In this document: positions 25,621-38,595 of the stretch, one piece after another
Numbering within the stretch: position 1 is the first letter of the stretch
Layout: each line of letters opens with the position of its first letter
Source: Antedon bifida
Taxonomy: Eukaryota > Echinodermata > Crinoidea > Comatulida > Antedonidae
Assembly: GCA_963402885.1 (NCBI GenBank)
Contig: OY727093.1
Coordinates: forward strand, 6,955,501 to 7,019,500
Direction of reading: 5' to 3'
Length of the DNA stretch: 64,000 nucleotides
Notes under the pieces: model-generated
The model's database searches: none
What the model saw: the letters and a program-made list of their open reading frames with translations, nothing else
What the model was told of the DNA's origin: nothing
Program-made: the position numbers and the translations under genes

Positions 25621-27109
25621 AGTATTAGCTTACCTACATCAAGTCTAAACATCTGTTGTAATTTGCATTTTGGTTTACCACACTGGTCTGCCTTCCCTAT
25701 TGTCTGTATTATTTAGAAAATCAAAATTATTGATGATTGACTATTCAAATTCAATGTTGATTTGCAGAAGCTGAATAAAACTGAATAAATACATTTTAGA
25801 ACATGTAAATACTTTAGTTGCAGCTAGTTTATAATAATTAACCAAAAATGTTTATGTACTAAATCATACAAGATACTTAGATATACATTCAAGATGTACG
25901 ACTTACTGTAAACTCTCAGAATATTATTTGAAATTGGCAAAAATTTATACTTTTAAAAATGGTGGATTGGCCTCATAAAGTCTTCTCCTTTGCAAACTAT
26001 AGACAACAAATTCTCCACTTTGAACAGGACAGTATCTCAAGTTGTTTAGTTGCCTTTTATACAAGCTAATGATATGTAAATAATGGAAAAGACCAACTAT
26101 CCCCATGTAATATATACAACGTATAGTACTTACCGGTAGTTTAATGTTCTCTTTCAATTTTCCTTTAGGGCATTTAGGAAAATCATGTTATTAGCTTCCA
26201 TAATGTAAACAATATCTGAATGTTAAATTATTAAAGACAAAACAGGCGTTTATATTCAAACAGATTATATTTTTCAAATAATAATATAATGGAAATGAAT
26301 TGTACTCCCATTTTTTTTTGTTAAAATATAATGATTATATGACCTCAAGGAAAGTGGTATTTCCATTATAAAAATATCTAGTCATACTGATCGTTGAATA
26401 ATATATCGGATAAGACAGGTTTTATTGGAAACCTGTTTTTAGTGATTTTTTTTTGCCTTATTTTTACTTAAACTATCAAAAGCCATTTGTTCTCAGAATC
26501 TTCAGTGACATTTTAAATGTCAATAATCTAGCAACATTCATTTTATTTAACTTATTGTTCAGAAAATTATTTGATACTATATAAAGTATTAATATAATGT
26601 GTAGTATGTATCCACAAACAGCTTTGGGTGGGTCAGGGTGTAAAACCTTTGTAGTAGGGTATAGGAACGTATCTCGTTTGGTGCGTGATGATGATTGAAA
26701 AGGTGTTTTGCTGGAGGAACCAGTAGCTTTGCCAAAACACATCATAAATCACCTTCCTGCCTCTGTCCAAGACAAACTGTATCTATGTTAATGTTCTACA
26801 TAGCACACTCTGTTTGATGGCGAATAACTCTTTTCACAGACAAGTATTAAAAGGAGTTTATACAATTTTAAATACAAAATACATTTTTAAAGTTCTATTT
26901 TACATAAACACTCTACAGAGTATTTATTACATCAATTCTTTGCCACCCAATCAAAGGACTAGCAGATATACGCTACTAACCTTTAACTAACAGTTAGGCA
27001 AAGATCAGGAGCGAAGAACTCATGAAACTTGATACGCTTAAATTATCATTCTCAATGGGGAAGCTATCAGAAAATAGGCCAGAATCTGTAGGCCTAGCAC
27101 ATCTAATAA

Positions 27110-27350
27110 TATATCATAGTTAATGGAAGGTGGGAATTGGTGCCCAAATTAGGCATACGAGCACTAATGACTCTCTTGTCGCTCTGGTTAGTCCCCTATC
27201 GTGCTTAGTCTATTTTATTGACAGTGATGAAAGCCGCCAGATCATTTAATTCTCTCCGCAGGATTTGAATCGTCACATAACATCATCCTAACATTGATCC
27301 AAATTGTGCACATACACGAATAATGCAATTGACCAGGGAGAAAAATTCAA
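27110..27350. promoter_or_regulatory. Candidate regulatory island
   Basis: Base-balanced sequence in AT-rich surroundings, with homeodomain-type TAAT/ATTA cores (CACTAATGACT, CATTTAATTC) and no extended open frame. The call is based only on composition and site content. Confidence 0.2.
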
Positions 27351-28848
27351 TTTCTGAAGATTATGTAATTATCTATTATTCTATAATTATACGTATAGCA
27401 TTGGATATTATGAAGTTTGAATGATTTAGCTTCTCAGATCGCCAGAGCATGACATCTCTTGCATAATGAACAGCATGCACCTGCCTTGTAATACTTAATA
27501 ACTGTTAATATTCCATCTTCTTTTCATGAAATTGTTGCTGTAACTAGAAATAGTTTGTCATCCACATAATGAAAATATCAAAGTAATTGGAGGATTATCC
27601 CATCCAAGAACAAGAAAGGTCTACTGATAATATAATTAAAAACATTCATTTGTTTAAATTATGAGAAATATTGGTGTATTTATAGCTAATAAAGTAATTA
27701 CGTTTAATAATTTTGTAAAGTGTAATCTCTATAGCTAATTTACAATTCCCAGCATTTGGCATTAAATTATATTTTATATGTTTTAAAAACTTTAAAAAAT
27801 TAAAATGTAGCAAATAATGATGCCATCATCTGAAGTTGAAAAAACAAGAGGTGGACTCCAGTATTTTTTACTTGTCTCCTGGCCTATCATCGTGCTAGAG
27901 GTCGGCATGAAGGAGTGTTGGCATGTATAAAAATAAATATAAAAGAGTGCATAAACTTTTAGTTTAGATGGTGATAATTAGGCACAGAGTTTTGATGATA
28001 TTCATTTTATACAAATGATAAAATATATATGGACAGTGTGAGACCCTTTTTTAGTATATTAAAACGAGGTTCTTTATCTCTGAATTCATCTATTGTCAAG
28101 ATTACAATCTGTATCCTTAATATACTGTAATAAGGTCTATTTATAGACATAGGCCAGCTTTCAAACAGTGAGTATGATTTATGTTTCAAATTGGTTAGAA
28201 TTGTGTATCTATAATTCAACACCCATTTACTTGTAATTCACTGGTGTAAGTACAAGTACACTGTGTCAGAATGAATTAGACCAACCTATAGATTTACCTT
28301 GAACTTGTTGATTGATAGGTCTCAGAAACAAAGCCAATGTATAGGAGGTCAAATCCATGCTTACTGTAGAAAAACTCATAAATTAATAATTCATACAATT
28401 TTACCCAGTTTCCTAATACATCTATTAGTGTCAATAAAAAAGAATGTTTAACAAAAGTTGTTTATTAAAAGCTTCCAGAATCGCCTACTACATCCCAAAG
28501 GTCGTGTATAGGTGTTTTGTTGAAAGGTGTATAAATTGAATAAATCATTGATGCTGGCATTTTATAGGCCAGCTATTAGTGTTAATAAAAAGTATTTTAC
28601 ATGTTGCTAAATACTTTGTGATAATAAATGTCAGAATAGCTAACACAATGTGGAATAATGCATACTTCATTTCTTACTGTACATGTACTATAATATGTGT
28701 ACATTTAATATTCAACAAAGATCAGAAGAATAAAAGGGATGTCTAATTTAAAACAACTTTTGTGCACCATTTGTCCTCCCACCTCTCCTGTTAGTGTTGA
28801 CATCTCCTACCTAGTGGTTGTACTGTAAGTAACAGTTTTTGTCTAAAG

Positions 28849-29027
28849 GTCTGTCCACACTATCAATCTAGTTTGAAAAAAAAAGTCTAGTTGACCAAAT
28901 ATGGTAGTGATATACCCAAATATGGTAGTGATATACCCAAATATGGTAGTGATATGACATCATCATGTCTATATTATTGGCACATCACATTTTTTGTGAC
29001 ATAAAGTTTGATAGTATAGACAGAGCT
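28849..29027 (-). mobile_element. MITE copy 5, full length, reverse orientation
   Basis: Left terminus CTGTCCACACTATCAATCT and right terminus GTTTGATAGTATAGACAGAG are diverged inverted repeats. Three 20-bp units (ATGGTAGTGATATACCCAAA type) lie near the left side, then the core CATCATCATGTC in reverse. Its orientation matches copy 3. Confidence 0.8.
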
Positions 29028-32000
29028 CAAAACTGCATTTACAGTAGTTCTGTTTATGTTCTAACCTGGGTGTCACTGTCAGTGTATTTTGCGTTTTATT
29101 TTTTGGTTGTATAATTTTCCATATGTACTTTTATTAATCGTAATCTTGTGATTGTTTCAGGAAATATTAAGTGGCAGGTACTTTAGTTAATAAGAGCAGT
29201 CGAAGGCTACGAGAAAATTAAAAATATATCCATTATAATCAACTACATGAAATATTAATGTATTAGTTGTTGTTTAATTCACAAAATAATATCTTATATA
29301 TTATATTTTATTTATACGAGAAAAGAGAAACATATTTTTGTTTGTAATTTGTAATGACAAATGTTTAATACCGTACTGAAAATAATATCAATGATTTATC
29401 AAAATGTTTATAATTAAAGAAATTTACCTATAAAATGAATAATAAAACAGCAGCAAAAATATTAGCTGTGTCACTCTTATTTTGTAGGCAATTGGTAACA
29501 TTTTCGTGAGGTAAAGCAAACCTATTTACTAGCACTTTTCTCTGTTGATTTCTTGTTTGAAAAGTGCGCTTTTAAGAAATAGGAGTCCATTCGAACCCAA
29601 TGAATCTCTTTGGATAGGTGGGTGCTGATAGAGATGATATACTGTAGCTAGAATATAATAATTGGTTTTTTTCTATTTTTAATCACTCTATCCTTTAGCA
29701 TTTTATATGAAATTTACAGAAAAAATTATATATAGTCTAAAGCTTAGCCCTAGTTATTATCTTTGATGCCCATTTGTTTTTCTTTGTAAAAATTACCTGA
29801 CCTATTAATTTAGAAAAGGTCAATCTTCAATACATTTTGATGCATCCTTCTGTCTATACTTTTGAACTGCAAATTTACTTCAAAACATGTAATAGGCTAT
29901 AATTCATTCTTTACACGTATCTGTCCATTGACACCGGTTCCATGTATGATAAATTATTTAATGTATGTATTTAGAACGATAAGATTAATCACTATTGTAT
30001 ATTGTGATAGAAAATCTAGCACTCATTTCTTGAAAATGACAATAATTGTTGTTCTAAAAATCACACAATGAATTATGCATGCGGTCACTTCCAACAAAAA
30101 TCCACAAAATGTAGGATTTTCCCGAAGTAGCCTTACATTTTCATCACACACTCTTCGAAGTATAACACATTTCTCCTTGGTATGTTACAAAATACGTTGA
30201 AGTGTAAATAAAGTGTCTTCCACCTTAAAATTTAGTTTAAAACCAGCCCAGCTTGATTTTCAGCAAGCATCTTATAAAGCCACTCTTTACCACCTAGTTC
30301 AACCTATACTTCTGGCACAGTCCATCATTTTTCATATTTGAACACAGTCCAAATTAGCCAAGCAAAATAAAATAAATATACCGGTCTCACGGATGAGTAT
30401 CTTTGATCTTTCTGCAACAGGAATGTGTGATATAAAGATAGTCTAGGAATTGGTTTAAAAATCGCTGACATTTATATAGCTACTACACTTTGTATATATT
30501 GGATATTTCCCCAGCAGGAACAGCCTGATATTGGTGGTTGGTCTCATGGTTTAGGAGTACTGTATTTTTTTTATATTATTCTAGAATAAAATACGAACAA
30601 AGAAAAATAAATGAAATACTCTAGATACAATTACCCTTCAAAACATTAATAATGTTTGAGAATGAAAACTAGTTAATCTTTAAATTTCATTAGGTTTGAT
30701 TAAAGTAATGTTTTCTAAAACCTAATAAATATAGTTTGCCAGTAAATTAATTTAAATTTATACCTACATTGTATGAAATTTATTAAGATAAACAAATTAA
30801 TGACTTAATAAAATTAAGTTAAGTTACATTTATAACTGAGATAATTTGATTTATAACGAACAAAGTAGTATGTTAATTTTCGAGTATTGGTGCCTGATTT
30901 GATTTTGTATTTCTGGCTAAATCTGTTAGGCTAGTTGGCACACATGCAATTTTGCAAATTCACTACAAAACTAAGGTACAAGTAAAAAGAAAACATTTAT
31001 CTGTACTATAATGTTTTTTACAGTCTTCAGAGTCACAATTATGTTGTTGAATATAACTGGTTTTGGGTAAGGTAATGTTATGAACTAGGCCACAATTCAG
31101 CCTTAGACAACTGTTGTTACGTTAAAAAGCCTGTAAACATCTGTAGGCGATGTCAATTTTCATGCGTGTGTCATGAATGTATACATACTTATCGTATCCC
31201 ATCATCCGCATGGACCGGAAGAACAGAGTGTTTTACGCAAAGGGGTTGATTGCTGTGTCTGAACACGTTAACTTTTAACGCCACAGATTACTGTATGCCT
31301 TGCATTATATCATAAACCTTAATGCTATGTGTGCCTGAACATACCTTTAATTAATAGAACAGACAGCAAGATTAATATCCATCTCTGGCTTGGTTTTTTA
31401 GTAGGCCATGTAAATACCTCTTAACATACCAAAACACCATTTAGTTCACAAATTGAATGCTGTTATATCTGTAGCATCCATTAAAATCTGTAATCAAATT
31501 ATGCTTTGAAAACACAAAGTGGCTAAAAGACAGATTCACTCTAATAATGTAGGTTGTATATCAATTCTACCTTTTAAATAACAGTGTAACCTTTCTTGTT
31601 TTCCTTGTCCCGCTTTAATGTCTGTTTCATTTAATGCGACATTGCATTACGTGTGTCTACGTTTTGTTATTCCTATGCTATGCATTTGCATTAGTACATT
31701 GGTATTTTTTTCTAATGTTTTATAACTATTATATTATTGTGTTTTTGTAGTATGTGCACATATAAAATTATTGAAAACAAAAACTAAATAAAAATTGATG
31801 ATAAAGAAACTGTTTTATTGATAGTTATATAGGCCTAGTACAGTACTAATAGAGTGTACTATTCAGGGGACAACCATATTAAGGGTAACTTTCCTGTGAA
31901 ACGAAGATGGCCAATGTTTTAATACTACAGCTAACCCCAATTCAGGGAATGGGGAAACTTTGTTGCGCCCTGAAGGTGTCCCCTTAATAGAGGTTTAACT

Positions 32001-32895
32001 GTATTATAAAAACATCTTTTAAATTACTATAGATGTTAGATTATACAGTACATGGATGAATAATATAAAGGAATTTAATTTACAACTTTAAATATTTTTT
32101 TTAATTCTCTAATATTTATAAATATGATCTAAAAGCAATTTGAATTGTTTTGTTACCTTATATACTATGCATTCTTTTGCATTATTCAAGAACATTCATT
32201 TCCTTTAAAATTCCCCACCTTAGGCAAGTCCACGTAGACTGTATTCCTCGTGTTTCTACTCCAATTTTTCTTTACTATCATCTTTTAATAAGAGTTTAAC
32301 CAGTTTGTGCTGACAGAAGAAGAAGGACATTAAGGACATTCTCGTAAACAGTCGTAAACAGCTAAGATATCCTCCTGTTACAACCGCCTTAGGTGTTATG
32401 CCTGCATGTATCACGTTCCTTATAGTTATTAGCATGAATAATTGCTAAATTCTAGGATCCATCTTTCGTATCGCTTTCACTTCAGGTAAAAAGTTTGGGT
32501 TTTTCCGTTATAGAAGAGTTGATGTGTTGTTAATTCATGTAACTGGTGAATCTGTTTGACATGACCTTTAGCCTTTCATGTAACACATGATTCCTAAAGC
32601 TGTCATCTTCGGTTTAAGATGCCAGAAGAAGAAAACCTAATCCTTTTCAAGACAATAATTCATTAATTTTCTATCGTAAGTGGGAAGAGAAAATTCTCTA
32701 TATGACACTTGAATATTAACATTTTATTAATGTAAAAAATGTCATAGAAACGTAGGAGTTGGATTTGCATACAGTTTGTCTTGCAATAAATAAAATGACA
32801 CAAATTGATAATTTTTCTATGTCAGATGTATGGTGATGTTAATAACCACAGAGCTGAAGTTGGATTCAGTTAAAAGACCTGATGTAATCAGCCAT

Positions 32896-33046
32896 TAAAA
32901 GTGGCTATCAAATATGTTTTACTATCATATATAAAGGAATAAAAAACAAAACTATATAATCAATCCAATTGATGGTTAAAAGTGGCTATCTAATTACTGT
33001 AAAAAACCAAATCTATATAACCCTTATATCAATCCATTTGTTGGTT
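32896..33046 (+). repeat. Diverged tandem duplication, period about 81 bp
   Basis: Two adjacent units start TAAAAGTGGCTATC at 32896 and 32977. Both contain AAAACCAAATCTATATAA-like and ATCAATCCA segments and end in a TTGGT/GATGGT motif. The second unit is about 70 bp long. Confidence 0.65.
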
Positions 33047-35448
33047 TGAAAGCCATTAGAGCACAATTATAAAGCAAGCCTTATAGTATGAGAAAATAAA
33101 AAGATACTGTGTATGTTCATGTATTGGCTAGCTTTCCTAATCAAAACACTCTCCTTCACTATTCAAAACGAGACATGACATGTATGATTAATACGAAATC
33201 TGTTTAGGATAAAGTGGTACTCGATTGTAAAAGAACATCTTCAGTATCTGTCTACGATACAAAGGTTTTCTAACTATATGTATTCGTTGTTAATTATAAA
33301 CCCCTCACAAATTTCCTACGTAATTATAATGATAGATTTTGTGCAGCAGCAGTTGTAGCAGTTTGAGATATATTGTACCATTTGAAATCTTGTTTACTTC
33401 CTTTGTTCGTTTGTAAGGTTTACCTTAATTTTGTCTTTTATAATTATCAATACATTGTCTATTCTATCAATACATCTATTTCATCTAAAGGTAGCAGGTG
33501 TTCAGAAAGGTTGCATTGTTATTACCTTTGTTGTACATTTGATTCACAACGCCCTTTTCTCTTGACTCTAAACATCTACTCTTACCTTTAATTTGATTCA
33601 AAATTGAATTTAAATGTCAAAATATAGTTGAAAAACTGTTGTACTTTACGTACCAATCAAATTAATTGTTGCACCACTGAGCATAATTTTAATCTTCGTT
33701 ATTCCTCCTAGAATAAATATAAAACAAATATTTATTCTTTTGTTCAGTTTTTTAAGCCTAAAGTATTTTTACAAACTTTAGAAAGGTTATACGAAGAACG
33801 TGCCATGATGCTAGAATGCATGGCTTGTAAAACTGATGAAATTACTGATAATTGAGCTTTGCTCACACCAGATAACTTACTGAGGAATGCGTTGCATCGT
33901 TGCATCGTAGTAAGCATAGTTGCCTAGCAATAAACAATTTAGACCACCAGTTGATGAAAATTGTAGTGAAATTTGACCCATTTTACTTAGAATGACTTTA
34001 TTAGTTTTAAAGTGAGATGAGAACGATTGTGTCGATCATTCGCTTCCCACTTCCATAAAAGTGATTTAGGTAAGTTTGAATACTCAATTTCAATGTGTAA
34101 AAAGGAAAGTAAACTTTGCCCGATTTTCTTTATTAATGTTATAAATAGATAGCTTACTCTATTTATTTTTATGTTTAGTCTTGAATAGTGTTTGGCCTCA
34201 CTTGAAGTATTTTAAACATGATTACATTGTATATTTCAGATAAATTGTGTCACTTTATTTCTTTATTTATCAACTGGTATTTTAAGGAGTTGTGACCTTT
34301 TTGTGACTAGTATTACTTAGTAATTACCCTACATTCAGTATTATACTGTGATTCAGAACAGATTTAAAGATGCAATTGCATAATTGTGACACCTCACCAA
34401 TAGTAGTTCATCTCACAATTGTTGTCTGTTGTATCAATTATTACCTTTAGGCCTATTACATCAGAATTGCTAAACAACCCATAAGTGCAAAAGTGAATGT
34501 GTTTCCGAGAGGTTGGAAAATCAGTGTATAAACGCATCCAGAGATTATGTAGACATTTTTGGGGAAATAACCAAATTTCCAATTACCACAAAGATTTATA
34601 TACTGTAACATACATTAACTGCAAAAATACTTTTGAATGATTATATGTTAAACAATCCAAGGCGTAATGCAATATCCCTGGTTAACTCGTTGGACTTGGA
34701 GGAGAATGCTAATTACCTTATGGCCCACACAGTATCATCCTATTGTAGTAATCTATAAACATATTACGCTCTTATCTCTACGGTGTGCTTTAAAATATAT
34801 CAAAAAACATAATTTAATGAACGAATGGTTTATGTCATTGATAATTGTTCTCGTGGGTGTTTTGATCAGAAAATTTCCCGAAAGTTAAACTTCATGTAGA
34901 TTGGTAATAATATTTTACGCATATATACACGTTGAGATGGCTTTATCTATAGGAATCTCATCAAATAATAGATTTAATGTGTTTTCTATTAGCATTATGG
35001 TTATGTTACAGTTCTTTTATACATATCTGTAAATTCAGAAGAATGTTCATATTATTTGTTTGGTCTGTCAGGCCTGCGGGGTATACAATAATAACTATGA
35101 AATTCATATTTGTATTGTTTTGCATTTATTGTTTTATTGGATGATATGAATAAATGTACATCCAACATTTGATAATGATACTGTAGTATAAATAATACAA
35201 ATACAAGTTACAACATTCTGTAATTTATTAGCAGATATGTATGTCGTTGCACACATACACAGAGCATTTAGCAGCATGTGTACTAGTGTTCCAACCATAC
35301 CACATTGGAGATAAAAGTCCTCAAATAGTTTTAATGGTAAAGACATCTGCATATCAAACAGAAGATTCACGTTCTAATCTAACCTCATAATATGTTGTTA
35401 TGATTTTTTATGATGATATTATTTAAATATTTTTTGTTTCTTTTGTAG

Positions 35449-35524
35449 CTTTCTTCCTGGTTCCTGTTCTTAACCTAAATTCATATCCATCGTTGATTGG
35501 TCCTTTATCTTACCATATATCATT
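35449..35524 (+). other. PCBP: PCBP 5' UTR segment with 3' splice site
   Basis: A pyrimidine-rich tract ending TTTTTGTTTCTTTTGTAG at 35448 is a strong acceptor. The 76 nt between it and the start codon contain no ATG and begin with a C/U-rich run (CTTTCTTCCTGGTTCC). This implies at least one upstream non-coding exon; 16390-16461 is a candidate. Confidence 0.65.
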
Positions 35525-35599
35525 ATGACATCAGAAGACAAAATGACTGGTGAAAGTCCCGCAGTAACTCTCACTATTCGTCTCGTAATGCTTGGAAAG
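35525..35599 (+). CDS. PCBP: PCBP exon with start codon, KH1 beginning
   Basis: Encodes residues 1-25 of a poly(rC)-binding protein (hnRNP E family), a triple-KH protein that binds C-rich single-stranded RNA and acts in mRNA stability, translation control and splicing. The first KH strand TLTIRLVMLGK matches the family. The ATG at 35525 has A at -3 and no upstream ATG in the exon; a second Met at codon 7 (35543) also has A at -3 and could be used. The donor is GGAAAG|GTAGGT, phase 0. The acidic-polar leader before KH1 (MTSEDKMTGESPAV) is short, as in vertebrate PCBPs. Start choice is moderately certain; family assignment is firm because the next four exons continue the same protein. Confidence 0.88.
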
Positions 35600-37650
35600 G
35601 TAGGTTAAAGTTATTATATTTGACAAACGTCCCATAGTAGCAAATCATCTAGTAGGAATTGTATTGTCTATTGTCTATCAACTAAAAGAAAAAGAACATG
35701 TTATAAAATTTGTTTTTCAATCGTGAAAGTAGTGTAAATAAAGGGTGCGAAAAGTGGCTTTACAGTATATGAAATAACAGAGAATGACTCTTTAAACCCA
35801 AAAGCTTATTTCAAAAGGGGTCCGCTGGCTGGGCCTTATAGATGTTTAGATCATTTCCTTCGAAACATACTGTAAGTACATGAAAATGGCAATAATTCAG
35901 TATTTACATTCAAATAATACAATAATGTTCTGAATGAAATCTGAGGTTCTTTACTTAATTTGAAAATGGAAGAGTGACTAAACTCAAGAACCTCTTGTAT
36001 TGTTATATATGGAATAGCAGTGGATGACCAATTCAAAAGTGGACCTTCTCTGGCTGTGCACGGGTCTTACAGATTTTTAGATACATCTGCACAACACCTC
36101 TCGTATTAATCCATAATAATAACTGAAAGTGGTTATTTTTTTTCTTATAAATACCATGTTTGTATTCAGAATATTCTTCTTCCTTCCCAAGTGTATTTTT
36201 GAAACTCTTTAGTTGGTAATTAAATATTTAGTAGTTTGTCTCGTCTTGATTACATTTCACAGTTCTTATGACTGAAATTCATAGATATCTTTCTAGATGA
36301 TAATAAAGCAAATTACAATTCGTTATGACCTTTACCACCATACATATGTTTATAAGTCAATTAAAGATTTACTGTCTTTCATGAAATCAGAAAAAATATT
36401 AGTAAAGTTATGTTTGTTTCCCAAAAGAAAATAAAATTCTGCTACAACCATCTTCTCCAGAAGCATATCGACCGAAACTTGTATACAAAATTATATTTAA
36501 AAATTATTTATTTCTATAATGCATCTTGTTATTGTTGGGCCTATCCCTTGTGCCTGGTTTTTTTATACAGGTAAATTATTAAAAACACATATACGATAGA
36601 AATGTTTAATCATTGATAATGTTTTGCACATCAAACGTTTTTGCCGATTTTATTTTTAACTGGAAATACAATACAATGATATCATAGACAAATTAAAATA
36701 TCTACTTTTAAACAAAGAAGCGTAATGCATTTATGCTATGAGTTACATAATTATAATATATCAGCCTTGAGTTAATGGAATAATGTATGAAAAGATATCT
36801 TGCATTTCACTTAATTGCTCATCTTAATGTATTGTTTTAAGATATCTGTACACGTAACCATATACACCCAAATATATTGCAAACAATAAACATATTGTTC
36901 TAAATATAACAAATTGTCTGATTAAATGATTTATTGGTTTCTGTTGCACAAGAATCAAGAAAAACATTGCTTTTAGTGGATTTGGAGTTTAGCCAATTGG
37001 TTTTCTCCTTTGAAAAATAGATTTTAGTGCATGTTTGCAACTATTACCTTTTGGACTTCTTTCACATTGTTAGTGTAACAAACGGTATTGTGGTATAGCT
37101 TCTCTGATTTTAGAATTTGGCATAGTCAGGGAAGTTATCACAACGCTGTTTGGCTTGTGATGTGAGATGTTTGTTGCGCTCTGTTGAATTCATTTTTTTT
37201 AAATCACAAAGTGAAAAGTCCACTGATCCCATGTTTTGTTGTCATACTTAACCTTTAACAAATTAAAATTACATAGGTTAATGAATCCTTTCTAGAAGAA
37301 AATAGTGAATGTATGTGTTACACGCATTATGGATGAAATATGATATTTCGTTTTTGATAATAATATGTCATTTTTTATTATGTGCTTATTTAAAAACATC
37401 TTGTTACAATTTCAATCTGTAACATATACTCTATTAAATATTCCCTTCTCAAGGACAATGCCAGGGTATGATTGTAAAGCTCTGGCTACACTATCATACT
37501 TCATGTGACAAAAAAAATGTGATGTGCCCATATATGGGCATCATGATGTCATATCACTAACCATCACACTTTTTTTGTCAAACTAGTTAAAAGGATCACA
37601 ATATTTATATTATATTTATAATTTAATATACCTCCTTTTTTTCATTTTAG
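35600..37650 (+). other. PCBP: PCBP intron 1 (in coding region)
   Basis: GTAGGT donor and a T-rich acceptor (CTCCTTTTTTTCATTTTAG). It holds AT-rich sequence without a gene and a MITE fragment ending about 60 bp before the acceptor (37478-37588). Confidence 0.85.
37478..37588 (+). mobile_element. MITE copy 6, right end truncated
   Basis: Starts AGCTCTGGCTACACTATCAT, contains the core CCCATATATGGGCATCATG, has essentially no internal 20-bp unit, and breaks off at CAAACTAGTT. It ends 62 bp before the second coding exon, immediately upstream of its polypyrimidine tract. Confidence 0.8.
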
Positions 37651-37674
37651 GAAGTTGGCAGTATTATCGGAAAG
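37651..37674 (+). CDS. PCBP: PCBP 24-nt microexon (KH1)
   Basis: Encodes EVGSIIGK, residues 26-33 of the protein, in phase 0 at both ends. This is the helix and first half of the KH1 nucleic-acid-binding loop: G32-K33 here and K34-G35 from the next exon form the GXXG motif that contacts the RNA backbone. From memory, vertebrate PCBP genes have an equally short exon coding the same eight residues, so the structure is probably ancestral. The acceptor has a clear polypyrimidine tract; the donor AAAG|GTGCGT is moderate. Reading through the donor gives an in-frame stop after seven codons. Skipping would delete eight residues without shifting frame and would break KH1. Confidence 0.93.
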
Positions 37675-37724
37675 GTGCGTATACTTTATTTTAATTAGAA
37701 AAAAAATAATGAGGGTGTTAGTGA

Positions 37725-37775
37725 TAAAGTTGATGATGATATTGATAATGATATCGATGCTGTTGATGATGAAGT
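37725..37775 (+). repeat. GAT/TGA-rich degenerate microsatellite
   Basis: Imperfect reiteration of TTGATGATGATATTGATAAT and GATGCTGTTGATGATGAAG just after the microexon. Related GAT-rich sequence recurs at 37980-38060, and ATC-rich sequence at 38515-38595. Confidence 0.6.
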
Positions 37776-38514
37776 GGCTGGCCTTGCAGTATGAGTTGCC
37801 CTCTGTTCCAGGGCAACCAAAGATTTACATTGGGCAACTAAAAATTAAAATGTTTGGTCCCGATGATCAACCAATAAAAGATTTTAACAATGTTTCGCAC
37901 CAGTTTCAGCCACCAAGAATGAGGCCAACTGAATATTAGACACAAAACACAAAATCTTGGTTCTGCAAGGCCTTGTTCTGGTGATGATGTTGTTAATGAT
38001 CGTTGTTGTTGTCAAGATGCCTATGATGGAATAACTTGCCAATGATGGCGGAGATGATAATGGCCTGGCCTATATCATTTCATACCATTAGGGGGTTCTA
38101 ACCTATTTTATTTCATTGAGCAGAAATTAAATTAGGTTAAATTTCAATTAATAGACATTAGTAGCATAACAAAGTATTTACAAGCATTATATTACAAATA
38201 GCGTTACATTAACTATGGATTTTGTGAGTGCATTCTGCACAATATTAAGTAGACTCGTATACTAGGTTGGTCCGCGGTCACACAATTCTCAAGTAAATCC
38301 AATTAAGTTCCAATAAATGAGCTCTAATCAGGTTACAGCTTGGATTCTTGTTGATGATGTGAAGGCATATACTGTTTCCTTTACGTTGTTTTGTATGTTA
38401 GTCGATTATGGAAATTTTTGTCGCTGGATATTCCGTTGATCACTTTAAATGAGGAATGATATCACTATCTTCTTCTTAGATGCAAACTACAAACATGCTT
38501 TTAATCCTCATGAT

Positions 38515-38595
38515 TTAATTATTACTGTCATCATTATTATCATCTTCATCATTCCCACAAAAGATCGTCATTATTATCATTAGATATGATCATCT
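38515..38595 (+). repeat. ATT/ATC-rich degenerate microsatellite
   Basis: Imperfect repeats such as CATCATTATTATCATCTTC and GTCATTATTATCATTAGAT. Low-complexity sequence with no coding content. Confidence 0.6.

Larger units (their letters stand above)
20151..35448. other. AT-rich non-coding stretch upstream of the PCBP exons
   Basis: No protein-coding exon was recognised. Contents that stand out are the tRNA-like relic (20866-20934), a CTCF-like string (22642-22655), base-balanced islands near 24690-24890, 26600-26760 and 27110-27350, a LINE-like tail near 25598, a MITE (28849-29027) and a diverged duplication (32896-33046). It may be the long first intron of the PCBP gene if its promoter lies upstream. 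Confidence 0.55.

Noticed and set aside
37655..37939. 94-codon + strand frame starting inside the PCBP microexon
   Set aside because: It uses a different frame from the microexon and runs through a good donor and a GAT-rich microsatellite. Only its downstream half is mentioned as a curiosity.
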